Source of the DNA: a bacterium | GTDB taxonomy: Bacteria > Cyanobacteriota > Vampirovibrionia > Vampirovibrionales > Vampirovibrionaceae | Direction of reading: 5' to 3' | NCBI GenBank assembly: GCA_030429585.1 | Contig: JAUIEU010000001.1 | Span: 1,297,994-1,361,993, forward strand | Length of the DNA: 64,000 bases | Part shown: positions 50,202 through 59,367 of the stretch, piece by piece | How the letters are laid out: each line of letters starts with the position of its first letter | How positions within the stretch are numbered: position 1 is the stretch's first letter | The notes under the pieces: generated by a model | Databases searched by the model: none | What the model was told of the DNA's origin: nothing | What the model saw: the letters and a program-made list of their open reading frames with translations, nothing else | Program-made: the position numbers and the translations under genes

Positions 50202-52052
50202 TTAAAAGGTGTCGTCGTAATCGTCGTACACTTCAATGGCTTCTTCCACCGGGTGGGCTGCCACAGGCGATACGGTTTTAGCCACCAGCGGCTGAGACAA
50301 ACTGGCCCCATCCGGCAGGCGGGTGCCCTTAATGTCATCTGGCCGATACAACGACGATGCCGATGCTTGGGCCGCCTTACGAGGCGCAGGCCCAAGCAAG
50401 GTATCCAGCACGTTACGTTGGGTTACCGCATCCGAATCTGGCTGGTGCACATTAGCCTCCTTGTTGGCTACCGTTTTAGCCGGTGGGGCTGGCTGGCGGC
50501 GCAACTGCTTTAGTCGTTCTACGGCCTGAGGGGCACTGGCAGAAAGCTTGGTGCTAAACCGTGGCGAGGGTGCTGGTGCTGGGCTAGGCCGCCCGCCCTG
50601 TTGATGGGGCACCTGGCTATGGATATCTGGCGAAAACGAGGGCGGTCCACTAGGCGGCAGGCTTGGGGATGACGGAGCAGCCCACTGGGCGGTTTCTTGT
50701 TGTACTAGCTGCTGTACGGCATGTTGATACGCCGTGGCCGCTGTAGCAGGTGGGTTACCCGTACTAGGCGCCGCCCACTGAGCTGATTGCCCCACACTGG
50801 GTGCATACTTACGCAACAATTGGCCAAGCCGTGTTCCGCCGGATTGGCGCTGCAAGGGGGCAGGTTCCGCGATGGGGGCAGCGGGCTGGGGCGCAGGCGC
50901 CCACCCTGCAGGGGTGGGTGGCGGGTATTGTGGCTGTTGCTGAAGTTGAGGGGGAGAAAGTTCTGTGGCAGCTGGGGCTGGCTGGTTTAACATAGCCAGC
51001 GATTCTTCCACAATTTGGGGGTATTGGCGTAGCCATTGGGCACTGGGGTGGCGCATTGGCATATCCGACGGTTGGCACACCCACTGATGAGTCATCGCCG
51101 CCGAAGGAGTCGCCGTATCGCCATAGGGTTGCCACGGGTGCCCACCGCCCTGGCTGTGTGCCTGGCCGTTATACCCATAAGGGGCGTCCATCACCTCGGT
51201 TTTGGCAAATTCTGCCAGTAATACCGAGCCCAAGCGGCTATTAGCCACCAAAAAGTATCTATCCCAAATGGTAACCAGCTCCACTCCATCATGCCGATTA
51301 AGCTGGAAGCGTTTCACCACCGTCATAGGCATAGCGGCATTCATCTCTGCTGGCAAAGGGGCCAACGGGTCGCCTAGCCCGGTAGGCAAAGGGTCGGGGG
51401 CCACCGATGAACCCGCAGGCACGCCAGTTGTTGGGTGGGGTGGCATGGATTGGGGTGGCTCAACATACGGGTATTGTGCAACCGGCTGCTGGTTCTGTGG
51501 CGAAGCCTGATGCAATGTAGAGGGCTTGTAGGCGCTATTGTTCATGCGCTGCTGTACAGAAGGCAACCGCAGCACCCATGGCAGCCCCCACCGAAAAAAC
51601 ACCAACAAAAGCACCATTACCACCACAAAGCCAATGGCGACCCGCACCATCGCCGCCTGGGTAATCACAGGGGCAGTTCTGGCAAACAGGGTTTCTAACG
51701 GGGTGGAATCCACTACAGGGCCAGTATTCTCTAATACATCTGGCGATACAGGTATACCCTCACCCGTTGTATCCACATCCACCTTATCTAATAACAGGCC
51801 TACATCATCGCTACCAGGGTTCGCAGGCTCGTCATCCACAGTATCGTAAGGTTGGGTATCAATGGCATAAGGGGTTAATTCGCCATTGGCATGCAGCACC
51901 AGTTCATTGGTATCGGCCGGTTGGGCCCACACCGTGCCCATACACGCCAACACCACCACACACCATGCCAACAACACACTTAAAACGTGTCGTGGATGGG
52001 GTAAAGTCGGATTCAATTGAGATAACTGGCTGGGTTGCATCAGTATCAACAT
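50202..52052 (-). CDS. Exported/membrane protein with FliO-like domain and long disordered tail
   Basis: A ~616-residue protein (ATG 52052; an in-frame ATG at 52040 is possible). It has a signal peptide (VLSVLLAWCVVVLACMGTVWAQ), an acidic linker, one membrane span near residue 137-158 (VRVAIGFVVVMVLLLVFFRW) and, at ~240-280, MTVVKRFQLNRHDGVELVTI then WDRYFLVANSRLGSVLLAEF. This matches the small cytosolic domain of FliO, a flagellar export factor. The last ~330 residues are Pro/Gln/Ala-rich and probably disordered. FliO proteins are normally ~100-250 residues. A CheD homologue and an HDOD protein precede it on the same strand, which fits a motility context, although no other flagellar gene is in the window. 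Confidence 0.6.
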   Translation of the reverse strand: MLILMQPSQLSQLNPTLPHPRHVLSVLLAWCVVVLACMGTVWAQPADTNELVLHANGELTPYAIDTQPYDTVDDEPANPGSDDVGLLLDKVDVDTTGEGIPVSPDVLENTGPVVDSTPLETLFARTAPVITQAAMVRVAIGFVVVMVLLLVFFRWGLPWVLRLPSVQQRMNNSAYKPSTLHQASPQNQQPVAQYPYVEPPQSMPPHPTTGVPAGSSVAPDPLPTGLGDPLAPLPAEMNAAMPMTVVKRFQLNRHDGVELVTIWDRYFLVANSRLGSVLLAEFAKTEVMDAPYGYNGQAHSQGGGHPWQPYGDTATPSAAMTHQWVCQPSDMPMRHPSAQWLRQYPQIVEESLAMLNQPAPAATELSPPQLQQQPQYPPPTPAGWAPAPQPAAPIAEPAPLQRQSGGTRLGQLLRKYAPSVGQSAQWAAPSTGNPPATAATAYQHAVQQLVQQETAQWAAPSSPSLPPSGPPSFSPDIHSQVPHQQGGRPSPAPAPSPRFSTKLSASAPQAVERLKQLRRQPAPPAKTVANKEANVHQPDSDAVTQRNVLDTLLGPAPRKAAQASASSLYRPDDIKGTRLPDGASLSQPLVAKTVSPVAAHPVEEAIEVYDDYDDTF

Positions 52053-52127
52053 ACGATCAGATAATCACGGTCTATCATAAGACAAACACCTGAACACAAG
52101 GCAAAATTGCCTAATACACCGCCATCA

Positions 52128-52679
52128 TTAATCGGTTTCTGGCCCAGCAAGCACCGCATCCTCGCCGCCAAGGGGTGTTACCCACACCTGCCCCATGGAT
52201 ACATAATATTCCACGTTGCGGGCACGGTTCTCGCCAACCGCCTCTGCCGTTACTAACGCATGGTGGCTTTGCAGCCAACGGTGGGCCGCTTCCACATTAC
52301 GAGACCCAATATTAAGGGCATTATTACCCCCGCCAAAAGCGAACAACTGGGCACCACCGGCTAAAAACACTTGCATTTCGCTAATACTGGCTACCGCAAT
52401 CTCTTTTTGCTGGGCCAGGGCGAGTAATTCGGTTTCCATCGTTTGTAAGGCGGTATCCACGGCCAGCATACCGCTATTTTCTGTACTGCTTTGGGGCAAC
52501 TGCACGTGGGCTATCGCCCCCATGCCGTCCCCTTCATCCGCGCCGTTAAAATGCACCACCATTACCAACCCGGCGGAAACACGCTCGGCACGAAACACCT
52601 GATACGCAGATTGAGACAATTGCCATTGCCCAGGGGCAACCGCAATAACATTTTTTGGCGTGGTAGGCTTTTTAGGCAT
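52128..52679 (-). CDS. CheD homologue lacking the catalytic cysteine
   Basis: A 183-residue protein with the CheD fold. MGAIAHVQLPQS corresponds to the conserved AHVMLP with the catalytic His. Then VFLAGGAQLFAF, NIGSRNVEAAHRWLQ, AEAVGENRARNVEYYVSMGQVWV match CheD point by point. CheD uses a Cys in a TxGLGSCV loop to deamidate glutamines of chemoreceptors; here that place reads ERVSAGLVMVVHF and the whole protein has no Cys. It therefore cannot work by the known mechanism and may be a binding-only regulator (CheD also binds CheC). It lies 12 nt after the HDOD gene and before the FliO-like gene. Confidence 0.8.
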   Translation of the reverse strand: MPKKPTTPKNVIAVAPGQWQLSQSAYQVFRAERVSAGLVMVVHFNGADEGDGMGAIAHVQLPQSSTENSGMLAVDTALQTMETELLALAQQKEIAVASISEMQVFLAGGAQLFAFGGGNNALNIGSRNVEAAHRWLQSHHALVTAEAVGENRARNVEYYVSMGQVWVTPLGGEDAVLAGPETD

Positions 52680-52690
52680 AACGCTTCGGC

Positions 52691-53614
52691 TTAGGCACCT
52701 TCTTTTTCTAAAAAGGAAAGCATGTCATCCACTTGGGGGTGCAGGGCAATTAGCCCGGCCATCAGGCCTTCCATCCCGGCATCGGTTTGGCTTTCTGGCA
52801 GTAAGCGAAGGGCGGCTTCATCCAGCAGGTACATCAAGCCATCTACCCCAATACCAATACCATTCATCCGCACAAAGGCATCGCCTAAGTGCACCGCCGC
52901 CACCACCGGGAAGTGTTGCTTCCGAAAGGGGTCGCTGGTGGGCATGGCGCTGGGTTCGGTTTTGTAGCGTATGGATTTAACCAACATATCCGGCAGACCC
53001 CACACTTTGGCCATGTAATGGCCTGCCTCTAAATGGCTAACGCCCAAAATCTCTTTTTCCGCTTGGGGGAAGCTAATTTGCCGTTCCATAGCCACGTGCT
53101 CAATATCACCATAGGCATCGCCCACGTAATCGCCAAGTAGCACCTTGCCAATATCGCGCAAAATGGCCCCAGTAAAGGCTTGCTCGCCATCCACAGGCTC
53201 ATCGCCTCGCATGCGGCCTGCCAAGTAGCGGCTGTACAGGGCACCTGTTAAGGCATTGCGGAACAACTGGCCTTTTTCTAGCCCGTAGCCACTCACATCC
53301 TTATCCAAGGATACTTTGGCCAAGATAGCATACACCATGCTCACCAGGGCATTGGTGCCCAGCATGGCCACCGCCTCTTTTACGGTGGTGATTTCTCGCT
53401 TTAGGCCATATGCCGCGCTGTTACAGAGCCGTAGCACCTGGGCCGTCATGCGGCTATCCATTTTAATAACCGTGGCCAGGGCTTCTGCATTAACATTAGG
53501 GCTATGCAGCAAGCGGTTTAGCTGAATGGCCACCTCGGGGGGGCGTTCCATTTTTTCGGCCAACGTTTTTAAGTCAGCCAAGGATAAGGGCTTAAGTCCG
53601 TTCATATGGCACAT
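52691..53614 (-). CDS. HDOD-domain signalling protein
   Basis: A 307-residue soluble protein with an HDOD domain, a catalytically inactive relative of HD phosphohydrolases. PPEVAIQLNRLLHSPNVNAE, ALATVIKMDSRMTAQVLRLCNSAAYGL, ITTVKEAVAMLGTNALVSMV and AFTGAILRDIGKVLLGDYV are the hallmark helices; LEAGHYMAKVWGLPDMLVKSI follows. HDOD proteins take part in chemotaxis, motility and cell-cycle signalling. First gene of a three-gene run with the CheD homologue and FliO-like protein. It is divergent from ftsZ. Confidence 0.9.
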   Translation of the reverse strand: MCHMNGLKPLSLADLKTLAEKMERPPEVAIQLNRLLHSPNVNAEALATVIKMDSRMTAQVLRLCNSAAYGLKREITTVKEAVAMLGTNALVSMVYAILAKVSLDKDVSGYGLEKGQLFRNALTGALYSRYLAGRMRGDEPVDGEQAFTGAILRDIGKVLLGDYVGDAYGDIEHVAMERQISFPQAEKEILGVSHLEAGHYMAKVWGLPDMLVKSIRYKTEPSAMPTSDPFRKQHFPVVAAVHLGDAFVRMNGIGIGVDGLMYLLDEAALRLLPESQTDAGMEGLMAGLIALHPQVDDMLSFLEKEGA

Positions 53615-53974
53615 TACTCTATCGTGTTGCGCATTACTGCATCATAATCGTTATTATAGCTATTGTACGATTAATCTTCTGGTTTGCGGGCATCCGTAAC
53701 ACCAACATCCGCCAAACAAGCCAGAAACCGGCAACAATCTTACTCCCGCCGTACCCCTATTTAGCCAATTATAAAAGCCCATATATTACGTTTCGTATAG
53801 CAATCCGGGGTTTGGGGTTTTCAAAACCGGTAGGCACACCGCATAATAGGGCGGAGTAATGAGCAACACACTGATAAGTACGGTAGGTTGCGGTACAACG
53901 TTCCAGCATATAAACCTTGGTAATACGGCTGGTTTTTACCAAAATGGTTGTTTGATAGAGTGGCACAGTTGAAC
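53615..53974. other. Divergent control region between HDOD gene and ftsZ
   Basis: 360 bases with no gene. GGTTTTCAAAACC (53816-53828) is a perfect 13-bp palindrome, flanked by CCGG on both sides. AT-rich -10-like sequences occur near 53660-53680 (leftward) and 53910-53920 (rightward). The palindrome is a candidate binding site for control of ftsZ. Confidence 0.4.
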
Positions 53975-55393
53975 ATGTTTTCTCAAACCCCGTCTAACCC
54001 TTCCTCTGGTAGCGACAAAAACGCGCCCAGAAACAAGGATATTTTTGCCCCACCACCGGAAGAAGCCACCCCCTTCACCGCATCTTCAGTAACAGGACCC
54101 GTTTCCATGAATGACCCACAACAGCAGCTACCCCAGCACTTAATGGCCAATATTAAAGTGGTTGGCGTTGGCGGCGGTGGCGGTAACGCCGTAAACCGCA
54201 TGATTGCCCACGGCATGAACGGCATTGAGTTTTGGGTGATGAATACTGACCAGCAAGTACTGGATATGGCAGCCACCCCTAACCGCTTGCAACTGGGCCA
54301 AAAAATTACCCGCGGGCTAGGCGCCGGTGGTAACCCTGCCGTTGGCCAAAAAGCCGCAGAAGAAAGCCGTGACGATATTATGGCTGCCCTAGAAGGCGCC
54401 GATATGGTGTTTATTACCGCCGGTATGGGCGGTGGTACCGGCACCGGAGCCGCCGCCGTTGTGGCCGATATTGCCCGTGACTTAGGCGCCCTAACCGTAG
54501 GGATTGTAACCAAGCCCTTTACCTTTGAAGGCCGCCGCCGCCAACAACAAGCTGGCCAAGGCTTAGAAGCCATTAGCGAAGCCGTGGATACCTTAATTGT
54601 GATTCCGAACGATAAGCTGCTGGAAGTGGTGGAACGCCGCACCAGCATGCAGGAATCTTTCCGCATTGCCGATGACGTGCTGATGCGCGGTGTGCAAGGG
54701 ATTAGCGATATTATTACCGTGCCCGGCTTAATTAACGTGGATTTTGCGGATGTTAAAACCGTGATGAACCAAGCCGGCAGCGCCATTATGGGCGTAGGCC
54801 GTGCCACTGGCGAAGGCCGTGCCATGGAAGCGGCCCACATGGCCATGAATTCACCATTGCTCGAAACCAGCATCGAAGGCGCCAGCGGCGTTATCTTTAA
54901 CGTAACGGGTGGCCCAGATATGACCCTACACGAAGTAAACGAAGCCGCCGAAGTGGTTTACGAATGTGTGGATAAAGATGCCAACATCATCTTTGGTAGT
55001 GTAATTGATGAACGTTTACAGGGCGAGTTGCAAATTACCGTTATTGCCACGGGCTTCCAACTAAAGCACCAGCAACAACTGGCCATGCAACGCGGTATTG
55101 GGGTACAAACCCCCTTTGACCCTGCCAACAGCTTGCAACCTCAAGGTGGCGGGCTTGGCCTAGAGCAACGCCTAGAACGCATTGGCGGGTATTCCCCCAC
55201 CAGCGCACCGGCGCCAGCCCCTATGCCGATGTCTAGCGCAGACCCTCGCACCGCCATGATGCCCCCTAAAATTAACGGTACTGCTAGCAAAACCAGCCGT
55301 GTGGCCATGGGTGCGCTGAAAGAAGAAAATAAAAACTTGTCCGAAAAAGCCCGTGGCTTGCTCGACTTACCTGATTTTCTTCGCCCTAGATAA
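53975..55393 (+). CDS. ftsZ: Cell division protein FtsZ
   Basis: Tubulin-like GTPase forming the division ring; target of MinC. The ~472-residue protein has an N-terminal Ser/Pro-rich extension of ~60 residues, then [30 protein letters not shown], the tubulin signature [21 protein letters not shown], and the synergy loop [12 protein letters not shown] linker rich in Pro/Ala/Met leads to the C-terminal peptide [10 protein letters not shown], which binds FtsA/SepF-type anchors. The extension resembles that of cyanobacterial FtsZ. ATG 53975 is taken; a TTG at 53948 is also in frame. Confidence 0.97.
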   Translation: MFSQTPSNPSSGSDKNAPRNKDIFAPPPEEATPFTASSVTGPVSMNDPQQQLPQHLMANIKVVGVGGGGGNAVNRMIAHGMNGIEFWVMNTDQQVLDMAATPNRLQLGQKITRGLGAGGNPAVGQKAAEESRDDIMAALEGADMVFITAGMGGGTGTGAAAVVADIARDLGALTVGIVTKPFTFEGRRRQQQAGQGLEAISEAVDTLIVIPNDKLLEVVERRTSMQESFRIADDVLMRGVQGISDIITVPGLINVDFADVKTVMNQAGSAIMGVGRATGEGRAMEAAHMAMNSPLLETSIEGASGVIFNVTGGPDMTLHEVNEAAEVVYECVDKDANIIFGSVIDERLQGELQITVIATGFQLKHQQQLAMQRGIGVQTPFDPANSLQPQGGGLGLEQRLERIGGYSPTSAPAPAPMPMSSADPRTAMMPPKINGTASKTSRVAMGALKEENKNLSEKARGLLDLPDFLRPR

Positions 55394-55414
55394 CAGTCGA
55401 CCCACACAATTGCA

Positions 55415-56551
55415 ATGACTCTTTTTTCTGACGATTTACCATACTTCACCCCCTTGACGTTGACCGCCGAGGGGGTGTTGGCTATGGACCAACGCTTGCT
55501 CCCTGCCAACGAAACCTGGCTAACCCTAACCACCGTGCCTGCAATGGTGGATGCAATTGCCACCATGGTGGTACGCGGTGCCCCCACCATTGGCATGGCG
55601 GCCGCCTACGGCATGGTACTGTGCATACGAAATCACACGCCTGAACCCAATAACGCGCCCCCTAGTAAGGGGTTTTGGCAACAGTGGGGCATGGATTTAG
55701 CCACCTTAAACGCCAGCCGCCCTACCGCTGTAAACCTGGCGTGGGCGCTTACGCAAATGAATACCCAAGCCAAACAGCTTGCCCACCGGCCTTGGGGCGA
55801 TTTTTCTGCGGCCATGGAAACCTATGCTGTGGCCTTACACCGCCAAGAGCTGGAAGCATGCCTAGCCATTGGCCGCTATGGCGCCAAGGCCATGGCAGCA
55901 CACCTCCCTGCTGGGGCTACTATTTTAACCCACTGTAACGCTGGGCCACTGGCCACCGCCGGCTACGGCACCGCCTTAGGGGTTATCCAAGCCGCTTATG
56001 ACGCCGACCCCACCATACAAGTAATTGCCAGCGAAACCCGCCCCCGCCTGCAAGGCGCCAAGCTTACGGCCTGGGAACTAGCCAAGGCGGGCATACCCGT
56101 TACCGTGGTGAGCGATAACATGGTAGCCCACCTGATGCAGCAGGGTCGCATTAATGCCGTGGTAACCGGCGCCGACCGCATTGCCGCCAATGGCGATAGC
56201 GCCAACAAAATTGGCACCTATAGCCACGCCCTAGCCGCCCGTGCCCACACCATTCCGTTTTATATTGCCGCCCCCATGTCTACTATAGATAGCACCATGG
56301 CCACCGGCGCCGATATCCCTATTGAAGAACGCAGCCACGACGAACTATGGCAGGCCTACGGCGGACCACTAGCCAGTGGCGTTAGCTACCTAAACCCCGC
56401 CTTTGACGTTACCCCAGCCCATTTAATTACCGGCATCATCACCCAACACGGGGTAACCAACCCGCAGCAATCCAATCAGCCTTTTTCGGCCTGGTTATCA
56501 GGTTCTTCTACCGGCGAGTTACTAGCAGAAACAGCTACTTGTACCGTATAA
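55415..56551 (+). CDS. mtnA: S-methyl-5-thioribose-1-phosphate isomerase MtnA
   Basis: Converts methylthioribose 1-phosphate to the ribulose form in methionine salvage. The 378-residue protein has MVVRGAPTIGMAAAYGM, TILTHCNAGPLATAGYGTALG with the catalytic Cys, VIASETRPRLQGAKLTAWEL, VSDNMVAHLM and VVTGADRIAANGDSANKIGTY with the catalytic Asp. NPAFDVTPAHLITGIIT ends the fold. About 25 further residues overlap the convergent helicase gene by 76 nt. No other methionine-salvage gene is adjacent. It starts 21 nt after ftsZ. Confidence 0.95.
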   Translation: MTLFSDDLPYFTPLTLTAEGVLAMDQRLLPANETWLTLTTVPAMVDAIATMVVRGAPTIGMAAAYGMVLCIRNHTPEPNNAPPSKGFWQQWGMDLATLNASRPTAVNLAWALTQMNTQAKQLAHRPWGDFSAAMETYAVALHRQELEACLAIGRYGAKAMAAHLPAGATILTHCNAGPLATAGYGTALGVIQAAYDADPTIQVIASETRPRLQGAKLTAWELAKAGIPVTVVSDNMVAHLMQQGRINAVVTGADRIAANGDSANKIGTYSHALAARAHTIPFYIAAPMSTIDSTMATGADIPIEERSHDELWQAYGGPLASGVSYLNPAFDVTPAHLITGIITQHGVTNPQQSNQPFSAWLSGSSTGELLAETATCTV

Positions 56552-59367
56552 ACGGCCGCACTGGTGCTGGCCACCAAGGTTTCTGGGTTTGTCCACACTG
56601 GTGATTTAGGGCAGCGCAATATGGTTAAACGCTGTTTGGCCCGAGTTAAGGCCACATAAAATAAACGGCGAGTTTCTTCCGCTTGGCGCGGGCTACGCCA
56701 AATCGTATCCACCAAGTGCTTTTTAAGGGTGGTTAATTGGGTTTTGCTGTGCCAATAACGGTGGTGCTTTCGCCAAAACAAGCCAAACCCATTGCTCGTA
56801 TTATCCTTTTGGGTGGCCTCGCCAGTGGTAAACCGAGGCTCCATATCAATCAGGCCTTCGCCGCCGCGCTTTCTAAATAAATCCACGGCAGAAACAAACA
56901 CCACCGGGTATTCTAACCCCTTGGCCGCATGCATGGTTAAGATGGTTACTGCCTCATCCGTCGGCGGGGGCGGGGTTGGCAAACCCATGCCATCCTCTCG
57001 GCACTGGGTAAAGGTGGCCACCCATTGCCGCAAGGTAAACCGCTTATACGGTAACGAGACCTGCAAGGCGGTTACCCAGTCTCGCCAAATGCTTATCGCC
57101 TCTGGCACACACTCTGCTGGCCACACGCCAAGCGTTTCTGCCAACGCCAACACCTGGGGCAACCAATCGCCGTGGGTTAATTCTATTCGGGCCGCCAACA
57201 CTGTTTCTACCAAGCCCACCACGGCCGTGCGCAGGGGCACGGGCCAATGGGGCAGCGTGGTTGTATCGGCAACAGTTTGTAAGGTATGGCGCCAATCGGT
57301 ACGGGTACTGTTTTTAGGCGACGCATTCACCTGCTGCTGCTCTAGGTTTTTTTTAAGGCGCGCTAACTCTCGTAGTTGGGCATGGTTTAATTTTTCTTGC
57401 AACAAGCACACCCAGTCCGCATCACTACTAGGGTTTGATAACACCCCTAGCAAGGCCATTAACTGACGTAAGGCCGGTGTATGCCACAAACTGGCATCGC
57501 CTTGTTCTCGGTTGCTGGCCACCCCCACCTGCTGCAAGGCTCGGGCCATGCGCAAACCTGCTGCATGGCTACGGGCCAATATTGCCACATCGCGCAAAGG
57601 CACCTTCTCGTCATCGCGCAACTGACGAATTGTACTCGCTATCCAACGCGCTTCCGCTTGCTGGTAATCCGCCATAACCGGCTCTGGCGCATCGTTGTCT
57701 TCCGCATCATCGGCACTGTCATCTACCTGCGGTATTAAAAGCACATGCTGAACGGCCATTGCTTCTGTTTTAGAGGTGGTTAGCGCCACCGGGTTAGGCA
57801 TGGCAAGTTGATTGGCAGCGCCATTAGCCACGGCCAAAATAGACGGGCTGCTGCGATAATTCTCGCTTAAGTGGATACATTGAGGTGCGGGCTGCACACC
57901 TTTAAACACATGGGTCATATTTTCTGGCTGGGCATACCGAAAGCCGTAAATCGCCTGCTTAATATCGCCCACCACCATTAAGCCAGGGTGTTGGGGCGGC
58001 GTTAATAAGCGCACCAAGGTTAATTGGGAGCCATTCGTATCCTGAAATTCATCCACGACCCGTGTGCAAAACTGCTGGTGGTAGGCTGCCTGCAACTTGG
58101 GCGAGCGTTGCAACAATTGGATAGGGTGCAAAATCAGGTCATCAAAATCGCAAGCGCGCGCTACATACAACCGATACTGCAACACAGCATACAGCGCCGC
58201 CACCACCGGCACCAAGGCTTGTTCTTCAGCATCAATGTGCAATAGTTGGTGCTGTAACGCCGCGGCAGGCATGCCGGGCACCCAACGTTTGCGGTTAAAC
58301 TTACCAAAAGGCTCTACCGCTTCGCCCCCCATCATAAACCGAGGGCCTGCCGTACAAGCATCCACCAATTCTTTATCAATAGGCGCCCAATCACTAGGGT
58401 CTGCTGTTGGGGTGTTCTTCAGGCGTCTTTCCATTGCTTGGTGGCGCTCGGTGGCCGTGCCGGTGCTTTGCCAACCGGGGGTGGCATACGGCTGCCAATG
58501 CTGCTGTATCGCGTGACCATAATCGGTGTAATCATCAAACCCCGCATCCAGTGCCCCTTGCTGAGGCGTGGCCATAATGTGCTGTGTGAAGGCATGGGTT
58601 TGCTGCCCCACCGTATGGAAAAACCCTTTTGGGCCCAAGCCAGCACTTTTAATGCGACCAATTAACTGTAGGGCATCGTCTAACACTTGGTTAATTTGGC
58701 GTGGAATAGTGCGTTGCAACACCTTTGGCGACAATACCAAAGGCGATATTTCATCCTGCAAGCCCGCATGGTGCAAGGCATCACTACAATCATCCAAACG
58801 CCCTTGCTGACAATCCAACAATAATGCGGCTAAGCATTGTTTTTGCTGGGTTGGTTCCAATACCGTAAACCCTGGCCCCCACCCCATGCTGGCGCCATGG
58901 CGCAATAACAATCGCCGCCCCACCCCATGGAAATGGTGAATCCACACGGCATCCCCGTGGGTCATCATCATGGCTTGCAAGGCCTGCCAAGCCGGGTCAT
59001 CGGTATACATTGCCGCATGGGTAGCAATTAAATGTTGCACTCGGGTGCGCATTTCTTCCGCAGCTTTAATGGTAAAGGTTACCGCCAATACCTGCTGGCC
59101 AATAGCAAACAAGGCATCGTCATCCAGCCGCCCGTGCGGAGCCGTTGCCATGGCCTGCCGAATAGCCGCCAACCAAACCGCCACCACCCGGTGGGCCATA
59201 ACCGTGGTTTTACCTGTGCCCGCCCCCGCCATAATGTTAATAGCACCCCCGACGGGTGCCCCAACAGCCTGGCGCTGGGCCGGGTTTAAGTGGCTTAACC
59301 AGGCCTCACCCTCTACAGGTAAGGGGGCGTCCACGTTCAGTCTTTCGGCAGGTACGGTAACCATCAT
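56476..59367 (-). CDS. UvrD/AddA-type superfamily 1 helicase without nuclease domain
   Basis: A 963-residue ATP-dependent DNA helicase. Motifs: NIMAGAGTGKTTVMAHRVVA (Walker A, residue ~45), FCTRVVDEFQDTNGSQLTLV (Walker B), IYGFRYAQPENM (motif III region), HLSENYRSSPSIL (IV), VTILTMHAAKGLEYPVVFVSA (V) and RRLFYVALTRAKQRLTIL (VI). It ends about 30 residues after motif VI, so the PD-(D/E)XK domain of AddA/RecB (~1200 residues) is absent. It overlaps the upstream AddB-like gene by 4 nt and is probably its partner in double-strand-break end processing. Plain UvrD/PcrA function is the alternative. Confidence 0.9.
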   Translation of the reverse strand: MMVTVPAERLNVDAPLPVEGEAWLSHLNPAQRQAVGAPVGGAINIMAGAGTGKTTVMAHRVVAVWLAAIRQAMATAPHGRLDDDALFAIGQQVLAVTFTIKAAEEMRTRVQHLIATHAAMYTDDPAWQALQAMMMTHGDAVWIHHFHGVGRRLLLRHGASMGWGPGFTVLEPTQQKQCLAALLLDCQQGRLDDCSDALHHAGLQDEISPLVLSPKVLQRTIPRQINQVLDDALQLIGRIKSAGLGPKGFFHTVGQQTHAFTQHIMATPQQGALDAGFDDYTDYGHAIQQHWQPYATPGWQSTGTATERHQAMERRLKNTPTADPSDWAPIDKELVDACTAGPRFMMGGEAVEPFGKFNRKRWVPGMPAAALQHQLLHIDAEEQALVPVVAALYAVLQYRLYVARACDFDDLILHPIQLLQRSPKLQAAYHQQFCTRVVDEFQDTNGSQLTLVRLLTPPQHPGLMVVGDIKQAIYGFRYAQPENMTHVFKGVQPAPQCIHLSENYRSSPSILAVANGAANQLAMPNPVALTTSKTEAMAVQHVLLIPQVDDSADDAEDNDAPEPVMADYQQAEARWIASTIRQLRDDEKVPLRDVAILARSHAAGLRMARALQQVGVASNREQGDASLWHTPALRQLMALLGVLSNPSSDADWVCLLQEKLNHAQLRELARLKKNLEQQQVNASPKNSTRTDWRHTLQTVADTTTLPHWPVPLRTAVVGLVETVLAARIELTHGDWLPQVLALAETLGVWPAECVPEAISIWRDWVTALQVSLPYKRFTLRQWVATFTQCREDGMGLPTPPPPTDEAVTILTMHAAKGLEYPVVFVSAVDLFRKRGGEGLIDMEPRFTTGEATQKDNTSNGFGLFWRKHHRYWHSKTQLTTLKKHLVDTIWRSPRQAEETRRLFYVALTRAKQRLTILRCPKSPVWTNPETLVASTSAAVYTVQVAVSASNSPVEEPDNQAEKG

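Noticed and set aside
53983-54873. 296-codon minus-strand frame opposite ftsZ
   Set aside because: A shadow of the GC-rich codon pattern of ftsZ; composition (Ser/Pro/Met-rich) is typical of antisense frames.
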